Positions 8,399 through 16,014 of a DNA stretch of 30,017 nucleotides are shown one piece after another. Below the pieces are notes generated by a model that was not told the origin of the DNA, ran no database searches, and saw only the letters and a program-made list of their open reading frames with translations. How positions within the stretch are numbered: the first letter of the stretch is position 1; the number at the start of each line of letters is the position of its first letter. Origin of the DNA: CALBPI01 sp039187375 (GTDB lineage Bacteria > Pseudomonadota > Gammaproteobacteria > Steroidobacterales > Woeseiaceae). Where the stretch lies: the NCBI GenBank assembly GCA_039187375.1, contig JBCCZN010000006.1:1-30017 (forward strand), read 5' to 3'. The position numbers and the translations under genes are program-made.

Positions 8399-9507
8399 GG
8401 CAGACGATTCCTGATTCCAATCGTGGTTGAGAACACCTGACGGAAACGGCGGTCATCAACAGGGTCAAAGCGCACCGTACCCAGGTTGTAGATGGCCTGG
8501 TCGGTTTCCGTGCCGTACTCCTCGGCAGAACGCGACAACAGACTGACCTCGACGCTCAAGACCTGCGTCCAATTCACGACGGCATTCCCAGAGAGCCAGT
8601 TATCGATGTCCTCATCGTTATCGGTGTCGACGCCGTAGCGAATCTGCATCGTATCGATACCCTCGACCAGCTCTTCAGCAACAAACGCATTTGCGCCGCC
8701 TGCCGTTAACTGCAAACGCAACTGGAACAAACTGGGCCGGCCCGAAGCACCTTGTCCGACGTAAAACGCATACGCCTGATAGCGCGACACTTCTGATCCA
8801 AAACCATAGTCTTGATCCGTCGGCCAGGTCGTCGTGCCATTACCCGGTGAATAGCCACCGCTACCGCCGTGAACCAGTGCCTCGGCCGCGCCAGCACCGC
8901 CCACCGAAGTCAATTGGAACAGCGATGCTTTCTGGCAATCGGCTGTGACCAACAGGTCACCGGCGACAAAGCCGTGCCCTGGGTCAACAAAAATTTGATT
9001 AGGATCACTAAACGGTGCGACGAGGGGCACGACCGGTCCAGTAGCACCGCGCAGCATCAACACATCGCTGCCGGGGATGACCAGATTGCGCAGCTCAACC
9101 GGCAATGCAGGCACCCAGTCTGCCGGGTTGCCGCCCGGTGCCGGATCCATAGCGGCTGCGTTGTACAAATCGCCATCTATAGTGCCACGCGCATCATAGC
9201 CTTGGACGCCATTAACGATATCGTCACGAACGTTATTCGGCGCCGCGAGATTATTAAAAACACCCACGCTGCCGAAGCAGCCTCGGTAGCCGGACATCCG
9301 CGCCGTTTGCGCGATTTGCTCCAACGAGACACGCGCATTTTCCTGTATGCGTGCAACCCCGTCGTTAAACGAGTACATCACCCGATTACCCACGAATACC
9401 TGGATCGCCCCACCGATGAGGAATGCGCCGATCAACATGGCGATCATCAACTCGACAATCGTCAAGCCGCGTTGTCGCGACGCGAATTGCTGGGCAGAAA
9501 AACTCAT
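8395..9507 (-). CDS. pilW: PilW, type IV pilus minor pilin
   Basis: PilW is one of the minor pilins that form the priming complex for pilus assembly with FimU/FimT, PilV and PilX. This copy has 370 residues, in the normal range for the large PilW/GspJ-like subunit. Its prepilin site is RQRG|LTIVELMIAMLIGAFLIGGAIQVF, with a 14-residue leader, Leu at +1 and Glu at +5. It continues with RVMYSFNDGVARIQENARVSLEQIAQTARMSGYRGC, a stretch typical of PilW. The C-terminal globular domain ends in FRQVFSTTIGIRNRLP. It overlaps pilV upstream and pilX downstream by 4 nt each. Confidence 0.94.
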   Translation of the reverse strand: MSFSAQQFASRQRGLTIVELMIAMLIGAFLIGGAIQVFVGNRVMYSFNDGVARIQENARVSLEQIAQTARMSGYRGCFGSVGVFNNLAAPNNVRDDIVNGVQGYDARGTIDGDLYNAAAMDPAPGGNPADWVPALPVELRNLVIPGSDVLMLRGATGPVVPLVAPFSDPNQIFVDPGHGFVAGDLLVTADCQKASLFQLTSVGGAGAAEALVHGGSGGYSPGNGTTTWPTDQDYGFGSEVSRYQAYAFYVGQGASGRPSLFQLRLQLTAGGANAFVAEELVEGIDTMQIRYGVDTDNDEDIDNWLSGNAVVNWTQVLSVEVSLLSRSAEEYGTETDQAIYNLGTVRFDPVDDRRFRQVFSTTIGIRNRLP

Positions 9508-9965
9508 AACGATGTGGTCACCTGAAATTGTTCGGGCGGCTGTTGGCCGCGGCTATTGTCCCAGGTCACCGTCAACGTAAATTCATCGCCGACTCGAGTG
9601 ATGGCACTGGTTGATGCGGGCAGCCTGTTTTGGAGTGAATCACGCCAACGCCAAATATCCTGGTTGGCAATCGTGCAAGGACTTGGAATCGCAGAGCAGT
9701 CAGGTGTGCTGGATCCCGAGGCGAGATTATATTCACCGTTCAGCGCCGCTCGCCGGTTGGCGCGCATGCGATCGGCCATCGCACTGGAGAGCACCGTCGC
9801 CTGGGTGCGCTGAGCCGCTTCGGAATTGAAGTTCAGAGACGCAGTCTGCAACGTCGTGAAACCTAAAATACCGATCGATAATACGACCAAAGCCGCCATC
9901 ACCTCGATCAGCGATACACCCTGCATCGCATCTCGTGTTGTCTGTTGTGGTGCTCTTAGGTGCAT
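9504..9965 (-). CDS. pilV: PilV, type IV pilus minor pilin
   Basis: A 153-residue PilV/GspI-like prepilin. The leader has 16 residues and ends in MQG; the mature protein begins VSLIEVMAALVVLSIGILGFTTLQTASL, with Glu at +5. The RTQATVLSSAMADRMRANRRAALNGEYNL segment is characteristic of PilV. A cysteine pair (PDCSAIPSPCTIAN) lies just after it and may form a small disulphide loop. The start lies inside the end of the FimT-like gene (10-nt overlap), and the stop overlaps pilW by 4 nt. Confidence 0.93.
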   Translation of the reverse strand: MHLRAPQQTTRDAMQGVSLIEVMAALVVLSIGILGFTTLQTASLNFNSEAAQRTQATVLSSAMADRMRANRRAALNGEYNLASGSSTPDCSAIPSPCTIANQDIWRWRDSLQNRLPASTSAITRVGDEFTLTVTWDNSRGQQPPEQFQVTTSL

Positions 9966-10450
9966 GTCAGTGTGTCCACCGCAATACGACCGGCCGCGCT
10001 GATCGTCAAAACACGCCGGTTATCGCCATTGCACTTGGGCATCTGCAATGCAAATTGCGGCGCCGCACCGGCGGTAATCGAACCAACTGGCTCGAACTGA
10101 ATTGAATTTACGTTGCCATTCAAGATGCCCGGACTATTGAGGGCCGGCCAAGCCTGGATCAGGTTCCCGGCGGCAGAGCGGATAACCCAGCCGGAACTCC
10201 AATCAGCCGCACCGCTGCAATTGATGCTGTCAACCGAGGCGCAAACCGTGATTGGTACACGCCGCCTGGTCGCTTCACTACGCGCCAGATTCAGCGTCGT
10301 GACCATATCGTTTGTGTAAGTCGTGGCTCTGTTGTTGGCAATCGACTCATTCAAGGCCGGCACACCCAGGGCCGCAAGCAAGATTGCGACTGCCACGGTG
10401 AGCATCAACTCATAGATCGTAAAACCGGATTGATAACGGCGATCGCCCAC
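9956..10450 (-). CDS. fimT: FimT/FimU-like (GspH family) minor pilin
   Basis: The first gene of the minor pilin operon encodes 164 residues of the GspH/FimT family. The prepilin site is RYQSG|FTIYELMLTVAVAILLAALGVPALNE: a nine-residue leader, Phe at +1 and Glu at +5, with an unusual Tyr at +4. The family segment NDMVTTLNLARSEATRRRVPITVCAS follows the helix, and the C-terminal half is the beta-rich domain ending in a cysteine (DTLTCT). The GTG at 10450 is supported by GAGGG six nucleotides upstream. FimT and FimU cannot be told apart by eye; by position it should be the FimU-equivalent of the priming complex, although FimT relatives also bind DNA in natural transformation. The 160-nt gap to tRNA-His holds a TATATT box but no good -35. 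Confidence 0.88.
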   Translation of the reverse strand: MGDRRYQSGFTIYELMLTVAVAILLAALGVPALNESIANNRATTYTNDMVTTLNLARSEATRRRVPITVCASVDSINCSGAADWSSGWVIRSAAGNLIQAWPALNSPGILNGNVNSIQFEPVGSITAGAAPQFALQMPKCNGDNRRVLTISAAGRIAVDTLTCT

Positions 10451-10576
10451 GTTGAACCCTCTGCAACATTGGTTATGTTCAGCAATATAAGGTGTGAGGG
10501 GTTGCCGATTCGTGGAGGGCGATCACAAAAATGGACTTGCATCCCGGCGAGCAGCCCGATTACGTGACCCAGCGCA

Positions 10577-10604
10577 CATTGCGTGACGGACCGGCGTCGC
10601 AATG
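10577..10604 (-). terminator. Hairpin after tRNA-His, possible terminator or processing element
   Basis: CATTGC and GCAATG, plus inner GACG and CGTC, build a two-part stem with a 2-nt bulge and a 6-nt loop, starting seven nucleotides past the encoded CCA of tRNA-His. No U-run follows on the minus strand, so intrinsic termination is uncertain. Confidence 0.3.
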
Positions 10605-10610
10605 CGGGGC

Positions 10611-10687
10611 TGGGGTGGACGACGGGATTCGAACCCGCGACCACCGGGATCACAACCCGGGGCTCTACCAACTGAGCTACGTCCACC
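10611..10687 (-). tRNA. tRNA-His (anticodon GUG)
   Basis: The anticodon stem CCGGG/CCCGG encloses TTGTGAT, giving GUG. The acceptor has the extra G-1 paired with C73 that marks bacterial tRNA-His, and CCA is encoded. Third of three tRNAs on the minus strand. Confidence 0.96.
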
Positions 10688-10707
10688 ATAGCTACGCTTA
10701 CCTGTCC

Positions 10708-10784
10708 TGGCACGCCCGGCAGGACTCGAACCTGCAACCGTCGGCTTAGAAGGCCGATGCTCTATCCAATTGAGCTACAGGCGC
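10708..10784 (-). tRNA. tRNA-Arg (anticodon UCU)
   Basis: The anticodon stem TCGGC/GCCGA encloses CTTCTAA, giving UCU for AGA/AGG codons. The seven-pair acceptor stem starts at 10784 with two G-U pairs, and CCA is encoded at the 3' end. It lies 20 nt upstream of tRNA-His. Confidence 0.95.
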
Positions 10785-10816
10785 ACGGACACAGGCTGTG
10801 CTGAATGTCGTCACAA

Positions 10817-10893
10817 TGGTCGGGGCAGACGGATTCGAACCGCCGACCCTCTGCTCCCAAAGCAGATGCGCTACCAGACTGCGCCATGCCCCG
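10817..10893 (-). tRNA. tRNA-Pro (anticodon UGG)
   Basis: The anticodon stem TCTGC/GCAGA encloses TTTGGGA, giving UGG. The acceptor CGGGGCA pairs with TGCCCCG, and CCA is encoded. It is the promoter-proximal member of a Pro-Arg-His tRNA set reminiscent of the E. coli argX-hisR-leuT-proM operon, though the order differs and Leu is absent. Confidence 0.95.
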
Positions 10894-10923
10894 TGCATCG
10901 TGCTTCACGATATTCAGCCGCGA

Positions 10924-10953
10924 ATTATGCGTCGTGGCTTCCGTAAGCGTCAA
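10924..10953 (-). promoter_or_regulatory. Sigma70-type promoter of the Pro-Arg-His tRNA operon
   Basis: On the minus strand TTGACG (10948-10953) and CATAAT (10924-10929) are 18 nt apart, both five of six to consensus. A GC-rich discriminator (TCGCGGC) follows, as in stringently controlled stable RNA promoters. Transcription would start roughly 24 nt before the tRNA-Pro 5' end. Confidence 0.7.
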
Positions 10954-11050
10954 ACGAAATATAGTGAGTTTGTATCACAGTGCCCAGTGCTGGGCGCAGC
11001 ACGGTGGGTCTGATATGTTGCCTTCGGCTGCCTATACTGGAGGATGACCT

Positions 11051-11707
11051 GTGCAAATCCGTAGTCTTGTTTTAATTGCAACAGCGCTTAACTGTCTGTT
11101 CCCACCGACTGGTATGGCGCAATCCCCGATCGGCGACTATCCACAGATTCTGGTCGAAACCACAGCCGGTGAGTTTGTGCTCGAACTCGATGCCCGCAAG
11201 GCACCGCTGACCGCCGCTGCGTTCATCGACCGCGTGCGTGAGCGTTTTTACACCGGCACCATCTTCCATCGTGTGATCGCCGGTTTTGTTGTTCAGGGGG
11301 GTGGACACTACAAGGATTACACCGCCACACCTGAGGTCACACCCCTGGTGAATGAATCCGGTAATGGCCTGTCGAACGTGCGTGCGACCATTGCAATGGC
11401 CAGAACCGACGCGCCGCATAGCGCCGGCGCTCAGTTCTACATCAACGTCGGTGACAATGAGCGCTTGGATCCATCACGCAATCGCTGGGGCTATGCCGTG
11501 TTTGGTCAAGTAGTCGCTGGCATGGACATCGTCGACGCCATCGCGACCGCACCCACCGGCCCCGGCGGGCCATTTGCCGAAGATGTGCCTGCGATGCCGA
11601 TTGTGGTCACCGAGATGCGTATCCTGAGCGCCGCCGAAATTGAGGCACGCGTACAAGCAGAGCTTGAAGCTGCCGAGGCCATGTTGGAATCACTCGAGGC
11701 ACAGTAG
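11051..11707 (+). CDS. Exported cyclophilin-type peptidyl-prolyl cis-trans isomerase
   Basis: A 218-residue cyclophilin that should catalyse prolyl isomerisation in the periplasm. The N terminus MQIRSLVLIATALNCLFPPTGMAQ looks like a Sec signal peptide. The core carries the family signatures FYTGTIFHRVIAGFVVQGGG (Arg and Phe of the active site), ATIAMART, SAGAQFYINVGDN and YAVFGQVVAGMDIVDAIA. A short Ala/Glu-rich helical tail (IEARVQAELEAAEAMLESLEAQ) extends beyond the usual cyclophilin end. The GTG start at 11051 is supported by GGAGG at 11039-11043, seven nucleotides upstream. The stop overlaps the lpxH GTG by one base (TAGTG), a ppi-lpxH pairing seen in many gammaproteobacteria. It resembles PpiA in location; the precise paralogue is not resolved. 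Confidence 0.92.
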   Translation: MQIRSLVLIATALNCLFPPTGMAQSPIGDYPQILVETTAGEFVLELDARKAPLTAAAFIDRVRERFYTGTIFHRVIAGFVVQGGGHYKDYTATPEVTPLVNESGNGLSNVRATIAMARTDAPHSAGAQFYINVGDNERLDPSRNRWGYAVFGQVVAGMDIVDAIATAPTGPGGPFAEDVPAMPIVVTEMRILSAAEIEARVQAELEAAEAMLESLEAQ

Positions 11708-12441
11708 TGAGCACAACGCTTTTCATTTCCGATCTGCACATCGACGAAAAGCAGCCGGAAATTGCGGCGCAGTTTTTTCAGTTTGCTCGCGGCGAGGCAC
11801 GACAGGCCGATGCGCTGTATATCCTGGGTGACCTGTTTGAAGCCTGGGTTGGTGACGATGACACTGATGCTTACCTCGCCAATGCGCAGAATGAAATCGC
11901 CGCATTGACGCGTCACATCCCCGTATTCGTCATGCATGGCAATCGTGATTTTCTTCTAGGCGCCGCATTTGCTGAGCGCACTGGCGTTCAGTTGATAGAT
12001 GACCCGGTGGTAATCGAGCTGCACGGCACACGCGTGCTGTTGGCGCACGGCGATGCTTATTGCACCGATGATCACGACTACATGGCCGTGCGTGCACAGA
12101 TGAGAAACCCCGCCTGGCAAGCACAGATTCTCTCACTGCCACTGGAAGCAAGACGTCAATTGGCCGGTCAGGCGCGTGCCGAAAGTACCAGTGCTAATGC
12201 CGGCAAGGACATGCAAATCATGGATGTAAACCAACAGGCAATCGAAACCGCGCTGATTGATCACGAGGTTACCGATATTTTGCACGGCCATACGCACCGG
12301 CCTGACGTGCATCACTTTACCCTGGCTGACGGACGCAAGGCGCGGCGCATGGTTCTGGGTGATTGGTACGAACACGGCAGTGTTGGCGTTTGGAACGCCG
12401 CAGGTTTCAAGTTGGAACAACGGCCTCGCGCGCTCGCCTGA
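11707..12441 (+). CDS. lpxH: LpxH, UDP-2,3-diacylglucosamine diphosphatase
   Basis: LpxH hydrolyses UDP-2,3-diacylglucosamine to lipid X and UMP, the fourth step of lipid A synthesis, as a peripheral inner-membrane enzyme. The 244-residue length matches E. coli LpxH (240). Metallophosphoesterase motifs are all present: D9-L-H11, G41-D42, G78-N79-R80-D81, the HGDAYCTDDHDY loop around residues 115-126, and HGHTHRPDVHHF near the C terminus. The Arg in GNRD is the LpxH-type substitution of the usual GNHD. The start is GTG at 11707, overlapping the cyclophilin stop. The gene ends one base before the oppositely oriented miaE, leaving no room for a dedicated terminator. Confidence 0.95.
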   Translation: MSTTLFISDLHIDEKQPEIAAQFFQFARGEARQADALYILGDLFEAWVGDDDTDAYLANAQNEIAALTRHIPVFVMHGNRDFLLGAAFAERTGVQLIDDPVVIELHGTRVLLAHGDAYCTDDHDYMAVRAQMRNPAWQAQILSLPLEARRQLAGQARAESTSANAGKDMQIMDVNQQAIETALIDHEVTDILHGHTHRPDVHHFTLADGRKARRMVLGDWYEHGSVGVWNAAGFKLEQRPRALA

Positions 12442-12442
12442 G

Positions 12443-13102
12443 CTACTCGTCGGCAAGCGGCCCGCTGTGAAACCGCAGCGCCTCAGTCGGTGCCACAATC
12501 AGCTGCTGCTCAACGATACGCAAGGCATCGACACGCGCATCAATCTCACCCTCGAAATGGGCATCGGCCAGCTCAAGGTAGTGCTCGAAGTGTCTTGACT
12601 CCGATGCCAGTAAGCCACGATAGAATCGGGCCAGCGGTGCATCCAGCAAAGGTGCGATCAGCGCGAATCGCTCACAGGATCGAGCCTCTATCAATGCGCC
12701 GACGATTAACGTATCCACCAGCCGCTCTGGCTCTTGTAATGCCACTTCATCACGCAAACCACGCGCATAAGCCGCGGCACTCAGCGGAGAATAGTCAATC
12801 TCGTAGTGTCGCAACCATTCACGCACCTGTTCGTAGTGCCGCAACTCTTCACGTGCCAGGCGCGAGAGCCGCCAGGCCAATGCGTCATTGCGCGCATATC
12901 GGTGGAGCAACGCCAACGCCGTGGAAGCGGCTTTTAGTTCGCAATTGGCGTGGTCGATCAGCAGGGTTGGCAGATCCGCTGCCAGCTGCTGTGCCCAGAG
13001 CGTCGATGAGGGCACCTGCAAAAACGCGGCGATCTGTGGCGGCACATCGGCCGCAAAACCGGCGGCGGTCTGCTTATCCCCGATCGCGATAGACACGTTC
13101 AT
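12443..13102 (-). CDS. miaE: MiaE, tRNA-(2-methylthio-N6-isopentenyl)adenosine hydroxylase
   Basis: MiaE is a non-haem diiron monooxygenase that uses O2 to hydroxylate the isopentenyl group of ms2i6A at position 37 of tRNAs reading U-starting codons. The 219-residue protein shows the two ferritin-like ligand sets: Glu55 in DHANCELKAAS, Glu86-x-x-His89 in REELRHYEQV, Glu139 in EARSCERF and Glu168-x-x-His171 in ESRHFEHY. Its ATG overlaps the purF stop by 4 nt (ATGA), so it is probably translated from the cvpA-purF transcript. MiaA and MiaB, which make its substrate, are not in the window. It implies aerobic or microaerobic growth. Confidence 0.93.
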   Translation of the reverse strand: MNVSIAIGDKQTAAGFAADVPPQIAAFLQVPSSTLWAQQLAADLPTLLIDHANCELKAASTALALLHRYARNDALAWRLSRLAREELRHYEQVREWLRHYEIDYSPLSAAAYARGLRDEVALQEPERLVDTLIVGALIEARSCERFALIAPLLDAPLARFYRGLLASESRHFEHYLELADAHFEGEIDARVDALRIVEQQLIVAPTEALRFHSGPLADE

Positions 13103-14616
13103 AGCTGGACGACCTGGCGCGAATCCAGTCGCATGGCATCGCGACCGTCTTCACCCTGGCGGGCATCATCCCGGCGCTCCTGCTCAATGCGCTGCAGATA
13201 ATCGCCCGTCACATCGCCGGTCACATACTCGCCGGAAAAACAGGACGTATCAAAGCCGCTGATCGTCGCGTGTTTGTGCCCTACGGCACTCACCAGTGCA
13301 CTCAAGTCCTGGTAGATCAACCAATCGGCTCCGATCTCCGCCTGAATTTGCGCTTGATCCCGCCCGTGCGCGACCAACTCGTGCGCTGCCGGCATGTCGA
13401 TGCCATAGACATTCGGATGCCGAACTGGTGGCGCAGCCGAGGCAAAATAGACCTTGGCGGCACCAGCCTCACGCGCCATCTTGACGATCTGCTGGGAGGT
13501 AGTACCCCGCACGATGGAGTCATCGACCAACAAAACCGTTTTGCCGCGAAACTCCAGCGGTACCGCATTTAATTTGCGGCGCACTGAGGCGACCCGCATC
13601 GCCTGACCAGGCATGATGAATGTGCGCCCGATGTAGCGGTTCTTGATGAAGCCTTCGCGATACTTAACGCCCAGTCCGTGTGCAACCTGCAACGCGGTCG
13701 TGCGGCTGGTATCCGGAATCGGGATGACAACATCGATGTCGTGCTGCGGTCGCTCGCGCAGGATCTTGCTCGCCAGTTGATCGCCCATGCGCAGACGTGA
13801 CTTGTAAACGGATATGTTGTCGATGATCGAATCGGGCCGAGCAAAGTAGACGTACTCAAAAATGCACGGAGACCAACTGCGTCGTGGCGTGCACTGGCGC
13901 GTGTGAAGTTGATGTTGCGCATCGATAAACACTGCCTCACCCGGCTCGACATCACGCAGACGCTCGAAACCAAGAATATCCAGTGCCACACTTTCCGAAG
14001 CGAGCATGTATTCGAAGCCTTGCGCGGTATCGCGCTGACCAATGACCAGTGGTCGAATGCCCCACTGATCCCGGAAGCCCAGCATGCCCTGCCCCATGAT
14101 CATCGCCACCACGGCAAATCCACCCACGCAGCGCTTGTACACGCCGGCAGTCGCCGCGAACACGGCATCGGCCGACAGCCGATCACCTGGCTGGCGCGCG
14201 ACCTCATCGGCGAGCACATTGAGCAGCACCTCTGAATCGCTACCAGTGTTCAAATGACGCTTGTCGCGCGCGACCAGATCGCCGGCAATGGCATCCGCAT
14301 TGGTTAAATTTCCGTTATGTGCCAGAACGATACCGAATGGAGAATTCACATAGAACGGCTGTGCTTCATGCACACTGGTGCAACCCGCAGTCGGATAACG
14401 AACATGCCCGACGCCTGCATTACCGAGCAGTTTCTCCATATGTCGTTGCTGGAAGACGTCCCGGACCAGTCCCTTTTTCTTGCGCGAGTACGTCGTCTCG
14501 CCATCGGTGGTGGTGATGCCTGCGGCATCCTGACCACGGTGTTGCATGACCGTTAAGGCATCGTAGATAGCCTGATTAACCGGTGCGCGACCGACGATAC
14601 CGACAACGCCACACAC
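13099..14616 (-). CDS. purF: PurF, amidophosphoribosyltransferase
   Basis: PurF makes 5-phosphoribosylamine from PRPP and glutamine, the committed step of purine synthesis. The length of 505 residues equals that of E. coli PurF. The start is GTG at 14616, so removal of the first residue exposes the catalytic N-terminal Cys2 (CGVVGIVG) of the Ntn-type glutaminase. The glutaminase domain continues with HRGQDAAGI, HVRYPTAG and LAHNGNLTN; the synthase domain has EYVYFARPDS and the PRPP loop VLLVDDSIVRGTTS at 362-375. No iron-sulphur cysteine cluster of the Bacillus type is evident at the C terminus. cvpA lies 2 nt upstream and miaE overlaps downstream, giving a cvpA-purF-miaE unit. Confidence 0.97.
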   Translation of the reverse strand: MCGVVGIVGRAPVNQAIYDALTVMQHRGQDAAGITTTDGETTYSRKKKGLVRDVFQQRHMEKLLGNAGVGHVRYPTAGCTSVHEAQPFYVNSPFGIVLAHNGNLTNADAIAGDLVARDKRHLNTGSDSEVLLNVLADEVARQPGDRLSADAVFAATAGVYKRCVGGFAVVAMIMGQGMLGFRDQWGIRPLVIGQRDTAQGFEYMLASESVALDILGFERLRDVEPGEAVFIDAQHQLHTRQCTPRRSWSPCIFEYVYFARPDSIIDNISVYKSRLRMGDQLASKILRERPQHDIDVVIPIPDTSRTTALQVAHGLGVKYREGFIKNRYIGRTFIMPGQAMRVASVRRKLNAVPLEFRGKTVLLVDDSIVRGTTSQQIVKMAREAGAAKVYFASAAPPVRHPNVYGIDMPAAHELVAHGRDQAQIQAEIGADWLIYQDLSALVSAVGHKHATISGFDTSCFSGEYVTGDVTGDYLQRIEQERRDDARQGEDGRDAMRLDSRQVVQL

Positions 14617-14618
14617 TG

Positions 14619-15167
14619 CTAGATCGCCTCATCCGCAGCAGGCGTGTCGTCGTCGGTCTCCATCGCAGGGCCGGTGCGAATTTCCTCGCGCACATAATCC
14701 ATCGCTTTGGGCGCCAACACTGCGATGGCGTCAGCAACAGACTGCACATACGGCTTCAAGACTGACTGTTGCCACCAATCATCCTTGTCCAGATCAACGT
14801 AGGGACCTGCAATGACGATCAGGCCAGAAATAATGGCACCGCGCGCAAAACCGAATACCAGTCCAAACAGGCGATCCATACCACTCATCCCGACCTGATT
14901 GGCAAATCGGGAGATCAACCAACCGACGAGTCCACCCAGCATCAGAACGATCATAAAGATCAGTATTCGTGCCAACCAGGTTCGTAATGCCGGTGACCCG
15001 ACCCACTCGGTGAGCACATCGCCGCCAACCGGTGCGAAATGAAACGCCGCCCAGAACGCAATCAACAATGAGCCGACTGAAATCGCCTCCTTGATGAAGC
15101 CACGAAAAACACCGACGATCATCGATGCGACAAGAATGCCGATAAAGACGAAATCCAGCAGCGTCAT
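14619..15167 (-). CDS. cvpA: CvpA family inner-membrane protein
   Basis: CvpA is a small polytopic membrane protein, first known as needed for colicin V production and nearly always encoded upstream of purF. The 182 residues contain four hydrophobic segments (about 5-20, 28-48, 65-85 and 100-122) separated by short loops, including the family motif VGVFRGFIKE after the first segment. A hydrophilic, acidic C-terminal tail (about 125-182) is somewhat longer than in the 162-residue E. coli protein. The molecular function remains uncertain; envelope homeostasis has been suggested for the family. Start ATG at 15167; the ribosome binding site is weak. Confidence 0.93.
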   Translation of the reverse strand: MTLLDFVFIGILVASMIVGVFRGFIKEAISVGSLLIAFWAAFHFAPVGGDVLTEWVGSPALRTWLARILIFMIVLMLGGLVGWLISRFANQVGMSGMDRLFGLVFGFARGAIISGLIVIAGPYVDLDKDDWWQQSVLKPYVQSVADAIAVLAPKAMDYVREEIRTGPAMETDDDTPAADEAI

Positions 15168-15231
15168 GGGAATGTCAAGCCAAAATCAAGTGTTGGCGTA
15201 ATGGTACCAAACCGCGCTCCCCCGGAGGCGA

Positions 15232-16014
15232 TTAAGGATACGCGACCGTGCGGGCCGTCTGGCCAGCCTGAGTGAGCTGTAAGACAATCTCGTCTGCCTC
15301 GGTGCGCGTTGCGACTGGCCCGATGCGCACCCGGTGAAATGACCGTCCGTCGCGCTCAACGCGGCTCATGAATGCCGGCAGACCTTGCGCCTTATACCTA
15401 TCCGCCAACCTCTGCGCGTTGTCTGCGTTGGAAAAACTGCCCAGCTGCACCACCCAGAGCGACACCCCACCCTCGGGTGCCGGTGCAACAGGCTGAGCGG
15501 GCGCGGGTTCAACGCTCGCCTCAGACGGCGACTCAGACACGGGCTCGGATAACGGTTGAGGCTGCGCTTCAACGTCGCTTGCTGCGCGCAACGGCGTCTC
15601 AGAGTCACGCATCAACGCCTGCTCGACAGGTGGCGACGGATCCGTTGTCGCGCCCTCACCTTCATTCTCAACACCAACTTTGCGGGCCGCATCGCTAGCG
15701 TCTTCGGTCGCTGCCGCTTGCACAGTTGCAGTGTCCGATGGCAACGCCTGAACCGGTGCGTCGGGGGGCGGCAGTGTCGCGGGCTGCTGTACTTGTTCAC
15801 CGGCACTCGCGCTTGCCGGCCGATTCTCGCGTAGATCGATCGTTACCCGTTTTCCAACCTGCGTTTGCGCGCCCTCTACGCCCGGCAACTGAATGCTGCG
15901 GCTAACGGTCTCGTCGGGATTAGGTGCATTCTCGAGAAAAACCGGAATCAGCAACCAGGCCACAGATACGAGCACGACAGCGCCGATCAGTCTTTCTTTC
16001 ACTGCTCTTTCCAT
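15232..16014 (-). CDS. DedD-like SPOR-domain protein
   Basis: This 260-residue single-pass inner-membrane protein has an N-terminal membrane segment (about residues 8-27, RLIGAVVLVSVAWLLIPVFL). A long Pro/Ala/Glu-rich periplasmic linker follows, and the C-terminal SPOR domain (about 183-260, VSLWVVQLGSFSNADNAQRLADRYKAQG). SPOR domains bind denuded peptidoglycan glycans at the division septum, and the architecture and folC-cvpA setting match DedD. The ATG at 16014 overlaps the folC stop by 16 nt and directly precedes KERLIGAVV; an open frame extending to 16230 lies inside folC and has non-membrane, Arg/Trp-rich coding, so it is rejected. The 64-nt gap to cvpA holds no gene. Confidence 0.9.
   Translation of the reverse strand: MERAVKERLIGAVVLVSVAWLLIPVFLENAPNPDETVSRSIQLPGVEGAQTQVGKRVTIDLRENRPASASAGEQVQQPATLPPPDAPVQALPSDTATVQAAATEDASDAARKVGVENEGEGATTDPSPPVEQALMRDSETPLRAASDVEAQPQPLSEPVSESPSEASVEPAPAQPVAPAPEGGVSLWVVQLGSFSNADNAQRLADRYKAQGLPAFMSRVERDGRSFHRVRIGPVATRTEADEIVLQLTQAGQTARTVAYP

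Noticed and set aside
10405..10737. Minus-strand open frame of 110 codons across the tRNA-His and tRNA-Arg genes
   Set aside because: It runs through two tRNA genes, and its residues such as QLVEPRVVIPVVAGSNPVV are a familiar artefact of translating tRNA sequence.
12490..13092. 200-codon plus-strand open frame opposite miaE
   Set aside because: miaE has a complete set of diiron ligands in this stretch; the antisense product is Arg/Pro/His-rich with no recognisable domain.
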